Source of the DNA: Nothophaeocryptopus gaeumannii | Taxonomy: Eukaryota > Ascomycota > Dothideomycetes > Mycosphaerellales > Mycosphaerellaceae | Direction of reading: 5' to 3' | Assembly (NCBI GenBank): GCA_031771865.1 | Contig: JASISA010000009.1 | Coordinates: 558,001 to 622,000 of the forward strand | DNA length: 64,000 nucleotides | Shown here: piece by piece, positions 28,927-39,715 of the stretch | Layout: each line of letters begins with the position of its first letter | Position numbering within the stretch: position 1 is the first letter of the stretch | The notes under the pieces: generated by a model | The model's database searches: none | The model's input: the letters and a program-made list of their open reading frames with translations, nothing else | What the model was told of the DNA's origin: nothing | Translations under genes and position numbers: made by a program

Positions 28927-31900
28927 ATGGCACCTTCGAGAGCAGAACGTCTCGCGCAGCTACGCGCTTTGCGTGCAGCGGGCAAAACAGGATTCGATAC
29001 CTACGAAGTCCAGGAAGCCGAGTCCATATACGAGACCGTCGACGATGAAGGATACAAGAAGGTCGTGCGGAGTCGGCTGGACCAGGATGACTTCGTGGTA
29101 GACGACAATGGCGAGGGGTATGCCGACGATGGTCGCGAGGACTGGCAGGACGAGCGGCAGGCATATGATAGTGAGAGCGAGGAAGACTTGCCTGGAAACA
29201 GCAAAGCTGGTAGGTCGAAGTCAGAAGGACCCCTCGCGAGACGATTGACTAACACATTCGACCAGCCAAGCGCAAGCGAGAGGAGGATGCAGACCGACGA
29301 GAGAAACTCAACAAGGGTATCAGCAAGTACTTCAACCAGAAGCCGATCACAGCTGCCCCGAAACCGAAGCCTGTTCGAACCGCCGCAGATGATGATTTCA
29401 TGGCCGACCTGCTAGGCGAAGTCGACAACAATATCCAGAGACCAGTTCCTTCGTACGGGAAAGCAATCAAGAGTAATGATCGCCGGAAGACGCGAGTGCT
29501 GTCACCACCATTGGAGGACCGGGAGACTGTCAAGCACAAGACAAGAAAGCCTGCAGTGGACGAACATGTTGCATCCTCACCACCAGTCATTCACTCACAC
29601 ATGGATGATGATGGGTTCGTTGCGGCCGACGACGATGTGCCAATGATGAGCGATCCACTGCCTTCTTCTCCCGCAGCAAAGGCTGTTCAACGCAAAGAGA
29701 ATGCCACCATCAAAGCAGAGGAGCCTGAAGAAGAGGATCTCATGGAAATCGCAGAAGTGACCGGAGGCTCAAACATGAAGAGCGCCAAAGTCAATATCCG
29801 CGGCAGTCGACCTGCGCCAAAGCTTGCAAAGCCGGCTTATCCTACACCAGACAGCTCATCCCCAACGAGAGCACCTGAGGCCGACTTAGACATGACTGCT
29901 ATCAACAATGTTACCGAAAAATTGAACATCTTGAGCAGTCCTGGCCCAGCAGAGGGTGTTGCAGCTGGAAAGCTGGATCCAAAAGATGCCGTGGAACAAG
30001 ACGGGTCTCTACGTTTCTTCTGGACTGACTACACCGAAGTCAATGGCAGCCTGTGTCTCTTTGGAAAGGTCAAGAACCGCAAGACCGACAATTTCGTCTC
30101 CTGCTTCGTCAAGATCGACAACATTCTGCGGAAGCTGTACTTCTTGCCGCGAGAGTACCGGCGCCGGAGCGGCCAGGACACTCAGGAAGAGGTTGACTTT
30201 ACCGATGTCTATCAAGAAGTCGATGGGCTTATGACGCGGAACAAAGTCTCCATGCACAAGATCAAGCAGTGTACTCGCAAGTACGCGTTTGAGCTGTCTG
30301 GTGTTCCGAAGGAGGCCGATTACCTGAAGCTGCTCTATCCATACGACAAGCCAGCGCTACCCATGGACATCCAAGGAGAGACTTTTTCGCATGTTTTCGG
30401 GACCAACACGGCTCTGTTTGAACAATTTGTGCTCTGGAAGAACATCATGGGTCCATGCTGGCTGAACATCGAGGGTGCCGACTTCACCGCCGTGAACAAT
30501 GCTTCCTGGTGCAAATTGGAACTCCAAGTCAACAAGCCAAATGAGATCAGCACGCTTGGAGACTCTGACAGTTTAGAAGCGCCACCGCTGACCATGATGT
30601 CTTTGGCCTTGCGGACTACTTTCAACGCTAAGGATAACCAGAACGAGATTCTCGTTGCCAGTCTACGATTCTACGAGAACATCTCGCTTACAGACACAAA
30701 GCCAGCAGATCAAATACCCAGTCGCCTGGTGACGATCATGCGTCCACGGGGCCATGACTACCCGGTTGGTTTCAAGACTGAGGCAGAAAAGCAGAGACAG
30801 AAGATTCACCTGGAGCGCAGCGAACAAGGAATCCTGGCCAAGCTCCTTGCTATGATCCAGATCCACGACCCAGATGTCATTCTTGGGCACAAACTGGACG
30901 ATGTCGACTTTGGCATTTTGCTCAGCCGCATGCGACACCGGAAAACCCCTGGATGGCACCGCATTGGCAGAATGAAGCGCGGTGACTGGCCGAAGAATGT
31001 CGGAAAAGGAAACACATTCTTCATCGAGCGTCATCTGGCTGCTGGTCGATTGCTTGGTGACTTGGCGAACGACATGGGCAAGAGCATGATGTCTGCATGT
31101 CAATCGTGGAGCTTGGATGAGATGGTCTCTCTTTATCTTGGCGGCAACTATATGCGCAAGGATATCGACAACGAGAAGGCCTTGCAAATGGCCTCATCTA
31201 AAGATGGGCTGATGAACTACGTCAAGATGTGCGACCTGGACACCTTCTTCACTGCAGCATTGGCCTTGAAAACGCAATTGCTGCCTCTGACGAAAGTCTT
31301 GACCAACCTTGCTGGAAACTCCTGGGCTCGCACGCTCAGTGGAACTCGAGCTGAGCGAAACGAATACATTCTGTTGCACGAGTTCTATCGCAACAAGTAC
31401 ATTTGCCCTGACAAGATCTACGGCAAAGGGCCTGCCAACAGGAAGATCGAGGAGAATGTCGAAGAGGGTGAGGAAGGCGGCGACACGAAGAAGAAGGACA
31501 AGTTCAAGGGTGGTCTGGTCTTCGAGCCCGAGAAGGGTCTCTACGACAAGTTCATTCTGGTCATGGACTTCAACTCGCTATACCCAAGCATTATCCAGGA
31601 GTACAACATCTGCTTCACAACGGTCGAGCGCGGGGATATCACTGAGGAAGACGAGCGTATCCCAGAGGTGCCTGAAGACACAGCGAACAAGGGCATTCTG
31701 CCGCGACTGATTCGAACGCTCGTCAGCCGGAGAAGGGAGGTCAAAAAGCTCATGAAGGACAAGACCGCCACGGAAGACCAACTTGCAACGTGGGATGTTA
31801 AACAGATGGCTCTGAAGCTGACTGCCAATTCTATGTACGGATGCTTGGGTTATACCAAGTCTCGGTTTTACGCTCGACCGCTTGCTGCATTAACGACGTC

Positions 31901-33470
31901 GAAGGGTCGTGAGATTCTGCAGTCGACCAAAGACCTCGCAGAGTCTGCTCATGCCCTGCGTGTCATCTATGGTGACACTGACTCGGTCATGGTCAACACC
32001 AACGTGGACAACATCCTCGACGCGGTCAAGATGGGCAAGGAATTTCAGAAGAGCGTCAATGAGCGGTACGAGCTGCTGGAAATTGAGATTGATCACATCT
32101 TCAGGCGACTACTGCTCCATGCGAAGAAGAAATACGCCGCGATTCAGATGGTCGACACGGGAGACAACACCTGGAAAGAGAAGCTTGATGTGAAGGGTCT
32201 GGACATGAAGAGACGAGAGTACTGTCAGCTTTCGAAAGACACTTCAAGGTAAGCGGACTTATCATAGCTGTTGGGATGTGCAAGACTGACCAGTTTTAGG
32301 GAGCTGCTGAATTATTTGCTGTCCGGCGAAGAGCCCGAGCAGGTCGTCTCTAAGATCCACGATCATCTTCGCTCCCTCGGAGAGAAGATGCGGAATAACG
32401 AGATCCCCGCATACAAGTACACAATCTATACTCAGCTCGGAAAGGATCCCAAGGAGTACCCCAACGGCAACTCGATGCCCGCTGTGCAGGTCGCTCTCAA
32501 GCGTCTGGCCAAGGGCAAGCAGGTCAAGGCCAAAGATGTCATGTCATTTGTCATCTGCGGCAACAGCGAGGGCAAGAACGAGAACGCTGCGAAGAATGCA
32601 TACGATCTGGATGAAGTCCTGTCAAAGGACAGCGGACTGACACCAGACGTCGACTACTATCTGCACAAACAGATTCTGCCACCCGTGGAGCGTCTCTGTG
32701 CTCCTATCAGCGGCACAAATGTTACACGGCTTGCGGAGTGCCTAGGTCTGGATACCAGCAAGTACCGCGTCAGCGGTGCCAGCAAGGCCACAGACCAGAG
32801 CAACGAGATCACAACCTTGGAGAGCCAGATTCCAGATCACGTTCGCTTCAAGGACTGCGAGGCGTTAGATCTGCTGTGCCTAGGCTGCAAGCAACATTTC
32901 GAATTCCGCGGACTCAACTACAAAGCCCCATCACACGAAACTCCCCTGACTCCTGTCGGCCTCCTGACAAACGACGGAATTGCCTGCCCACGTTCCGAAT
33001 GCAAGAAGCGCATGACCACACTCTCCCTCACAGCCCAGCTTGAGTCGCAAATCAGAAGACATACCTCCCGCTATTACTCCGCCTGGCTCAAATGCGACGA
33101 CGAAACCTGTCAAATTCGCACTCGCCAAATGAGCGTTTACGGCCATCGCTGCTTGGGTCCCAAAGGTCTCGCTTATGGTTGTTCGGGACGCATGTCGTTT
33201 GAATATAGTGAGAAGGCACTATATAACCAGCTTTTGTATCTGCAGAGTATATTTGACGTGAATAAGGCGTTGGAGAAGACGAGTACTACTGGGGGGTTGG
33301 TGAAGCCAGAGTATGAAGAGAGTGAGAAGGCGAAGGTGCTTGCTGGGATGAACAGGGACAGGCTCGCGGTGTGTTGGGATGTTGTGAAGGGGTATTTGGA
33401 TAAGAGTGGGTGGGGGTGGGTTAGTTTGGATTCGCTTTTTGGGTTTGCTTTGAAGGGGATGCAGGTCTAG
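28927..33470 (+). CDS. POL1: DNA polymerase alpha catalytic subunit (1478 aa)
   Basis: Exons 28927-29209, 29266-32248 and 32300-33470, introns of 56 and 51 bp, all frames consistent. This enzyme extends primase RNA primers at origins and on the lagging strand. Visible in order: the N-terminal p180 segment (RAERLAQLRALRAAGKTGFD), a basic/acidic linker with DDDFMADLLGEVD (a possible Ctf4-binding motif), the inactive exonuclease-like domain, and polymerase motifs A (DFNSLYPSIIQEYN), B (KLTANSMYGCLGY) and C (YGDTDSV). The C-terminus holds two cysteine modules, CLGC..CPRSEC and CDDETC..HRCLGPKGLAYGC, which bind zinc and the B subunit. Length is normal for the family. MCM10, its partner, lies 8.8 kb away. 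Confidence 0.96.
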
Positions 33471-33609
33471 GCATACCATTCACTAGGCATACAGCATGGG
33501 GAGAGCAAGGGTAGCAAGAAGGCAATGTTTATGACTCAAATGTGGTCTCTTCTCCTTCAAGTGGCAAGTTGCCTTACTGCTAATATCGCCCACACAGCCG
33601 CTTCGAGCA

Positions 33610-34711
33610 AGTAGTTAATCGGTATGAATCCCAATGCATATACCATCTTAATCCAGTCCAACAACCAGATGACCCTCTGCGTCCCTGTTAACACAGTGAA
33701 CGGTGTTCCTCGAATCCACTCGGGTTTGCCCAGCCTCAGGAATCACCTGAAAGCCAACGATGCCGTCAGCGCAATCTTGAGATCGATTGCCCGCGGACTG
33801 ACTTCCACCGCGTCGTCTCGTCCAGGCTTAGAAAGCATTGTGGATCGAAGTTGGGCAACGAGGAACATCGGGGCAGTCGAAAGACTCGAAATGTTGATCA
33901 ACCCGGTGAGCATTCCAGTGCCTGAATGACTCCTGCCAAGGAGCTTCTCGCGGATATTGTATATCGTCGGCAGCAGCAACAGCACCGCATGGAGAAAGGT
34001 GAAGGAGATAAGAATGAGCTGTATCATAGTAAGAAGTCTGGTGTCGTTAGCATTTTCTTCTTACCAGGCGTAGGTATTTACTGTGCAATGGTGTACGAAC
34101 AGAGTCATCGAGCATGATCACAGTACGCCGGTCTGGAGAAGATCTAGCGAGGCGGCGACTGCGCTGCGAGCCTGGAGACGACGACCCGCGATTCTTTGTA
34201 CAAGAGGATCATAGGTATCCGGCAAAATGAACGTATACAGCAGGAGAGCATAAGAGAGCTGGATCGTATTGAGGAGAATTTGGAAGAGGATAGCATAAGG
34301 CGAGATCCTCAGACCCTTCGACAAACGTTCACCCTGTCTGACGAGTATTCCAAAGGTGTGTGAGGTGATGATTGTGAGGGATAAGTCTATAAACACGTCA
34401 GCTGGTGTTGTATCAAAGCATGGCTCAACCAGAAACAAACACTCACGTATCAACCACAACATCTCTTCTGCGATCGCGGGTGGGCGCGTTCCACAACACG
34501 TTTCGCTCTGCCCGGCGATAGAGTATAAGTCCAGTGAAGAGGATGAGGAAGAGTAAACATATCAGTTGTTGGGGTTTAGGCGCCAATTGAAAAGTGACAA
34601 CCTGTTCTTTTTCGGTGCATGTGCTGTGCCGTATGGACTCACCTCCGCGCACTGATTTGGTTGGCGTTTTTGAGTCTGGAGACAATGAAGTCTGCCTTCA
34701 TAGCTGCTCAT
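33610..34711 (-). pseudogene. Multi-pass membrane protein, exon frames do not join cleanly
   Basis: Minus-strand pieces with strong hydrophobic helices follow in order: from ATG 34711 (MSSYEGR) across a 41-bp intron to LICLLFLILFTGLILYRRAE and NAPTRDRRRDVVVD; then DLSLTIITSHTFGILV, SPYAILFQILLNTIQLSYAL; then, after a GTGATC..CCAG intron, LLLTMIQLILISFTFLHAVL and AVEVSPRAIDLKIALTASLAF; finally RVIWLLDWIKMVYALGFIPI and AVWAILAVRQLAT. The best intron after VVVD (GTGAGT..CTGAC..TATAG, 61 bp) puts the next exon out of frame; a weaker acceptor 48 bp on restores it at the cost of a helix. So either splicing is unusual or one base was lost. I do not recognise the family; about six to seven membrane spans. 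Confidence 0.5.
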
Positions 34712-34826
34712 GGCAACCGTCTCTGGGAGCTCAATCAGCTCTGCTTCATACCAATACTTCTATTCACAAGCGAAGAGTGGGATATCCATGCATCCAGAAG
34801 GTTCATCCGGTCGGCCCAACCACCAC

Positions 34827-36482
34827 CTACGACTTAATCCCTCTGTTCAATTTCTCAAAAATATCAAGAACCGCCGCCCCACCACCACCCTCTTTTTCAT
34901 CCTCATCCCCTCTCCGTCCCCTCCTCCTAGACGCACTCCTTCCCCTCGTCTCCTCCCTCTTCCCCCTCGCCTCAGCTTCCTCCTTCTCCTCCTCCACAAC
35001 CTTCTGCGCCCTCTCATAAGCCAACATAGCAGCTTCATCTTCAGGCCTGATAGACTCTTGCAAAGCGCCGATATCCTCATCGGAGACGTCTTCGTCGTCG
35101 GAGCCAGGAGGAGAGTCGACGACACCTAGCTCGGGCGACTTAAGCAAGCGGCCGGGTGGAGAGGAGACTTCGCCTCCTTCGCTGTGGTCTGAGCGGGCTG
35201 ATGTTACGCGGGAGAGGGAGGAGCCCCTTGCTTGTGAGTTGTTGTTATTTTGCACACCCGTGTTTCGATACCCGATAGCTTCAGCCACCCGTCTCGCTTC
35301 GTCGTCTTGATGGTCCAGATTTCCCAAAGCGCCGAGCTCAGCACCCATGAGACTCATTCGATGACTCACATCCAGTAAATGGCCTCCTCGCCCTCTGGGC
35401 GCATCTTCGGATTTATCCAGAATGTCTCGGTAGCCGGATCGAGAAGGGTCCTGTAGTCTCTTACGCTTCTTGGCCTCCCGTTTACTACTCGGCCTAACGA
35501 CAATAACGGGGACCGGCGAGTACTGCAGACAATACTTGCTGACAGACCCACTGCTCAACAACCCTTGATAACCCGTCAAACTCCTTCCTCTCGTCCCCAC
35601 AACAAGTATAGCCGGTTCATAGATCCTGATCATTTTCTGAATCGTCTCATGAACCTTACCAATCGCAAACTCCAAAACCAACGAAATCGCCCGATCCTCC
35701 GTATTCTTCTTCTCAATCTCCTCCAGAAACCTGTTGGCTTCAGTTCTATACCCCTTCTCGCCTTGCCCTCTCGACCATTTTTCCGCCTCTTTCGAATCCT
35801 TCTCCACAACCCTCAAACAAACCACCTCATCCCCATCATCCACCAACTCATCAATCAACCACTCCAACGCCGTATCCGAATACTCATTCGTATCCGTCCC
35901 ACACAAGAAAGTCCTACTTCGTTTTGTATACTCGTAATCTCTATGTTTCCGATTCAACGTCAGACTGAAATCTGATGCTGAAGGGTTGGAGAAGGTGTCG
36001 AAACTGACGGAGGGGCGGAATTGGGCTGGTGGAGGAGGACTACTAAGCCTTCTCCCAGCAGGACCTTTCCCATTTCCGACGTTTCCGAGACCGATTGAGC
36101 GGCGAACCGAGGGCGGTTTGGCGGAGCTGCTTCGTGAGCCACCCGAGTCGGCTTTTATGTGAGGGACGAATTGGACGCTGGGACGGCGAGCTGAGGGGCC
36201 TTGGCCGTCGATTGTTATTGTTGGGCGGCGCCAGGCAGGAGTGTAGGTGGAAGATGCGTTGGCGGTAGAGCTGGAGGATGTGGAGTTTTCAGTGTTCGTG
36301 TTGGCCAGCGTGCTGCTTGATGCTTTGGGAGATACGCTGTCTAACTGGACGGGTGGTATTGAGCGGTCGGGAAAGATGGTCGTGCTGTTGTTCGCAGGTG
36401 ATTGCGATTGCGGGGAGGGCGTATCGAAGGGGTGACTGTTCAGGACAGGCGTGCGTGATCGAGGGGATGGTCCGGCAAACAT
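34827..36482 (-). CDS. Universal stress protein (UspA) domain protein (551 aa)
   Basis: Single exon from ATG 36482. The first ~185 residues are Ser/Pro-rich and look disordered. The UspA fold spans about 190-330: TFLCGTDTNEYSDTALEWLI, EVVCLRVV, then ILVVGTRGRSLTGYQGLLSSGSVSKYCLQYSPVPVIVVRP, split here for length, which carries the G-x2-G-x9-G(S/T) nucleotide-binding signature. The C-terminal 200 residues are charged, with an acidic GSDDEDVSDEDIGALQE block and a coiled, Glu/Arg-rich tail (KVVEEEKEEAEARGKREETR). Fungal members of this kind are cytosolic and of unknown role; phosphorylation sites in the tails are likely. Its stop codon lies 116 bp before the ATG of the next membrane gene on the same strand. 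Confidence 0.88.
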   Translation of the reverse strand: MFAGPSPRSRTPVLNSHPFDTPSPQSQSPANNSTTIFPDRSIPPVQLDSVSPKASSSTLANTNTENSTSSSSTANASSTYTPAWRRPTITIDGQGPSARRPSVQFVPHIKADSGGSRSSSAKPPSVRRSIGLGNVGNGKGPAGRRLSSPPPPAQFRPSVSFDTFSNPSASDFSLTLNRKHRDYEYTKRSRTFLCGTDTNEYSDTALEWLIDELVDDGDEVVCLRVVEKDSKEAEKWSRGQGEKGYRTEANRFLEEIEKKNTEDRAISLVLEFAIGKVHETIQKMIRIYEPAILVVGTRGRSLTGYQGLLSSGSVSKYCLQYSPVPVIVVRPSSKREAKKRKRLQDPSRSGYRDILDKSEDAPRGRGGHLLDVSHRMSLMGAELGALGNLDHQDDEARRVAEAIGYRNTGVQNNNNSQARGSSLSRVTSARSDHSEGGEVSSPPGRLLKSPELGVVDSPPGSDDEDVSDEDIGALQESIRPEDEAAMLAYERAQKVVEEEKEEAEARGKREETRGRSASRRRGRRGDEDEKEGGGGAAVLDIFEKLNRGIKS

Positions 36483-37245
36483 GATGGGCTGGCGTATGTA
36501 GTACTCTCGAATGGGTGCCGTATGTCTCCTCTTGGTGCAATGTGCGAGCCTTCAATATAGTATGTGTTTGGTTGTAGCAATCCTCTAGCGATAGGCGTGC
36601 GTGCGAGCGGTCGTCAAGCGGGCAGGCCAGTCGCGTCGTGAATGCGATCTTGACCGCCAATGTCTCTATTGAAGGATATCCGTGGAGTGATAGTCTGCCA
36701 AGTGAGGGGTATTCCGTATGTGTTTCTGTCGTCTTGTCGATTCGTACTATCTCGATCGTAAGTAAAGGCAGCCGTGGGCGAGGCCAGAACGAGTGAAGTC
36801 GCAATGCGGGATGGTAGTTCTGGAGAGAGCGGGCAGGTGGAGGTGGAGAAGGAATGCGATGCAGCAAGCAGCTGCGATGCCGCTAACTCGGCATCCATCG
36901 TATCGAGACCCCAACGTTGCTCGATTCCATGCTCTGCTCTCAACGACGTGCTGGTTCTCGGTGATAGTGTGTTACAGACCAAGAAAAGAAGTCGAGGAGT
37001 CATCTGGTTTTGATCCGAAACACTTCATCTACCTGAAATGCCGCAAACGCAACGTCTGCTGATCTTCAGCGTCATTCCGAGATTCACTTTACACGTGGAA
37101 AGATTGTCCAGGCTTTTTGGACGGGTTGCCCATGTGTCTGTCAGAACTCTGACTGCCCCTGGAGAAGTGCTCTAGTCTGTATGACACGCTGTGGAAAGAC
37201 TATCTCGATCTATCTAACCACCATGCATGCCTTCGTCAATCACAT
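36483..37245. other. Intergenic, promoter side of the USP gene and 3' side of ZUO1
   Basis: No supported gene; open frames are overlapping shadows. The 763 bp presumably contain a long 5' UTR of the USP gene. Confidence 0.5.
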
Positions 37246-38639
37246 CTAAGCCAAGTTTTTGAAGTCGCCATCTTTCGCCTTGCCGGCATCAACAAGTCGC
37301 TTGACCTCCGCCGAGAAGACGCCCTTCACAGCGGCCTTGTCGGTCTTGCCCTGGAGCTGCGCCGTCAAAGCAGCAACCTCCTCGTTGTCGAGCTTGAGGA
37401 TCAGCGCGTCGACATCATTCAGCACGCCATCAATGACGCCCGCACCAGCCTCGCCATCAGCGAAGTAGTTGACGTCCTTAGGTGCCTGGCGAATGACACG
37501 CTTGCTCTTCTTCGCGGCGTTCTTCGCAGCCTCTTTGCCCTTTTTAGAATCCTCCCTGGCCGCCTTCTCAGCAGCGGCCTTGTCGGCCGCAGCCTTTTCC
37601 TCTTCGTCCTTCTTGCGCTGAGCCTCTTCCTTTGCAGCTTTCTCAGCAGCCTCCTTTTCCAATCGCTTCTTGTTCTTCTCCTTGTTGCCCTCCTGTCTGA
37701 ACTTCTTTGGCCGCTCGTCCAGAGCCAGAGCCTTGTCGACCAGCTCACGAAGGCGCTGCACATCCTCATTCTTTCTTTTCTTGCGGTTGTTGTTGTTCTT
37801 GCGCTCCATGTGTCGCTTCTGGTCACGGCTCTCGTTGTCATCTGGGACATCCTCATCCAGGTATTCGAAAGATCGCCATGAGTCGAAATTGTACCAGAAG
37901 TTGTAGAATGTCTCCACCTCTTCCTTGGTGCTCTTGTCGTTGCCCAGCTTTGGCACAGGCTGCTTCTTGCTGAAACGGCCCTCAGCCTCGAAGACGGGTC
38001 CCCAGAGCTTGTAGAAGTTGCCCGGCTTCTTCTGCACGTCTTTCTTGCTCGGTGGCTCCACCTCAGCTGCCTCATCCACGGAATCGAATTGGCGTCTCTT
38101 GACTGGGTCGAGAAGAATGTCGGTGGCACGCTGAATGCACTTGAAGAACTGGTCACCCTCTTCCTGTCCAGAAGCGGCCTTCTTGTCGGGGTGATGCTTC
38201 AAGACCTTCTTGCGGTGGGCTCGCTTGATCTGGTCCTCGGTGGCCTTGTGTCTGTATCTGCCCAAGCCGAGAATGGCGTAGTGGTCCTGTGTCTTCCAGT
38301 CCTTTGCCTCACGCTGCAATAGCATTGGGTCTTCTTCATCGTCGATGTCATCGTCCTTCTCCTGCTCGACCTTCTTGACGTTCTGCTCGGCTTGGAGTTT
38401 CTCGTCCTACACACTGTCAGTACAATAGATACTGTTCCGGTTCCAGAAACGTATCTTACCTCAGAGAAAGTGCGCCTGTGTCGCTTTCTCCGCGCGTGGG
38501 CCAGGTAGTGAGGTCCAACGGGCTCCAGCGCCCTCTGCGTTGGCTCGGAAAGGTGGCCAACAGCCTTGAAATCCTTCTCGGCGCTCCAGCCCTCCGGCAG
38601 GGTCGGTAGCGTGGCCGTGATGTGAATGGCGGCACTCAT
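37246..38639 (-). CDS. ZUO1: Zuotin, ribosome-associated J-domain chaperone (446 aa)
   Basis: Exon 1 38639-38460 and exon 2 38406-37246 with a 53-bp phase-0 intron (GTAAGA..GTAG). Zuotin pairs with the Hsp70 Ssz1 in the ribosome-associated complex and stimulates Ssb on nascent chains. The J-domain covers residues ~101-170 with the catalytic HPD at 132-134 (VLKHHPDKKA). It is followed by the zuotin homology domain (NFYKLWGPVFEAEGRFS, VPKLGNDKSTKEEVETFYNF, WRSFEYLDED), a long Lys/Glu/Ala charged helix that binds rRNA, and a small C-terminal helical bundle (DALILKLDNEEVAALTAQL). Length matches the yeast protein closely. Confidence 0.94.
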
Positions 38640-38845
38640 CTTGTCTACTGAAATGGATGAAAGTGTCTACTGTGATATAGCAACTAAAGGAAACTCGAAG
38701 GTCGCGAGGCATTTTCAACTTTTGGGACCCTTGCGTGCGGGAGCTTCCCGCTGAACGCCTTCACTTCGCGATCACCTTCACTTTCACATGCTTAGAGACT
38801 TTTAAATAATGCGCCTGCGATAGTTACGTGCTCAGTATCGCAGCT

Positions 38846-39327
38846 ATGGCATCCAAAATCCTCTCCCAATTCGAACCCTCTACAAACCGCACCGCCGTCC
38901 TAGCAACATACCGCCATCTCCTCCGTGCCTGCCGAATCGCATTCAAAGGTATGTTTGCCTCGCCTAGTCGATGCGTCTCTCGAACATGTAGCTAATCGTT
39001 TTTCTAGGCGACACCCCGACCCTCTCCGCCGCCCGCCGCCATGCAACAACCTCCTTCCGTCAATCCTCCACTCTAGATCCTGCCAGTCCAGAAGCAGCGC
39101 AAGCAATCGAACACGCCCAAGGCGTAGCCCAGATCTTGCGGGAGAATCTTGTTCAAGGGAAGAATGTTGGTGGGGAGAAGTATAAACTTAACATCCATGA
39201 ACATACGCAACGGATGGATAATGAGACAATCTCCAAGTTGAAGGGGACGACGAAGAGTTTCAAGGATGTGAAGAGTGCGAGTTTGTTTGGGGAGGGGGAG
39301 GTTAGGACTTGTGGGGCGAGAGGGTGA
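38846..39327 (+). CDS. MZM1: Mitochondrial LYR protein Mzm1, complex III assembly (140 aa)
   Basis: Exons 38846-38948 and 39008-39327 with a 59-bp intron (GTATGT..CTAATC..TCTAG). Mzm1 (LYRM7 in animals) stabilises the Rieske iron-sulfur protein in the mitochondrial matrix before its insertion into complex III. Exon 1 encodes TAVLATYRHLLRACRIAFKG, the LYR-family start helix, and exon 2 continues GDTPTLSAARRHATTSFRQS, then IAFKG-linked helices AIEHAQGVAQILRENLVQG and the family's YKLNIHEHTQRMDNETI block. The tail after FGEGE is somewhat longer than in related proteins. It lies head to head with ZUO1 over 206 bp. Confidence 0.85.
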
Positions 39328-39715
39328 AAGAGTGTACGAGGCGATTGAATATGTATGGGTCGTGAGCGATAGCAGCCAAGGCTCAGATGAGAGAGGGAGA
39401 GCGCATCGCAATGATGGGGAAGACTTGTCGAGATCGAAAGGCCCAGCGCCGCGCCGAGGACAAAGAAGGTGGACGGAGACGCGTTGAAGGGGCTCAGCGA
39501 AGAAGGCGTGGGCTACAAAGAAGTGTTCAGGAAGAAGGTGATTAAAATCGATCACGACAACACAGCCAAGCTCTGTGAGGAGCAGCTGTTGTACATTATG
39601 TATAGAAACCCATACTCTACAACTCAAAGGACGCCATGCTGAAATTCCCGTTCAGGAACCGGTTCAAATGCAAAACTTAGTCAAACAGCCAACGAATCCT
39701 CTTTCACTTCTCCGA
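39328..39715. other. Convergent 3' region between MZM1 and ERG6
   Basis: 388 bp with no gene; expected to contain both 3' UTRs and polyadenylation sites. Confidence 0.55.
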
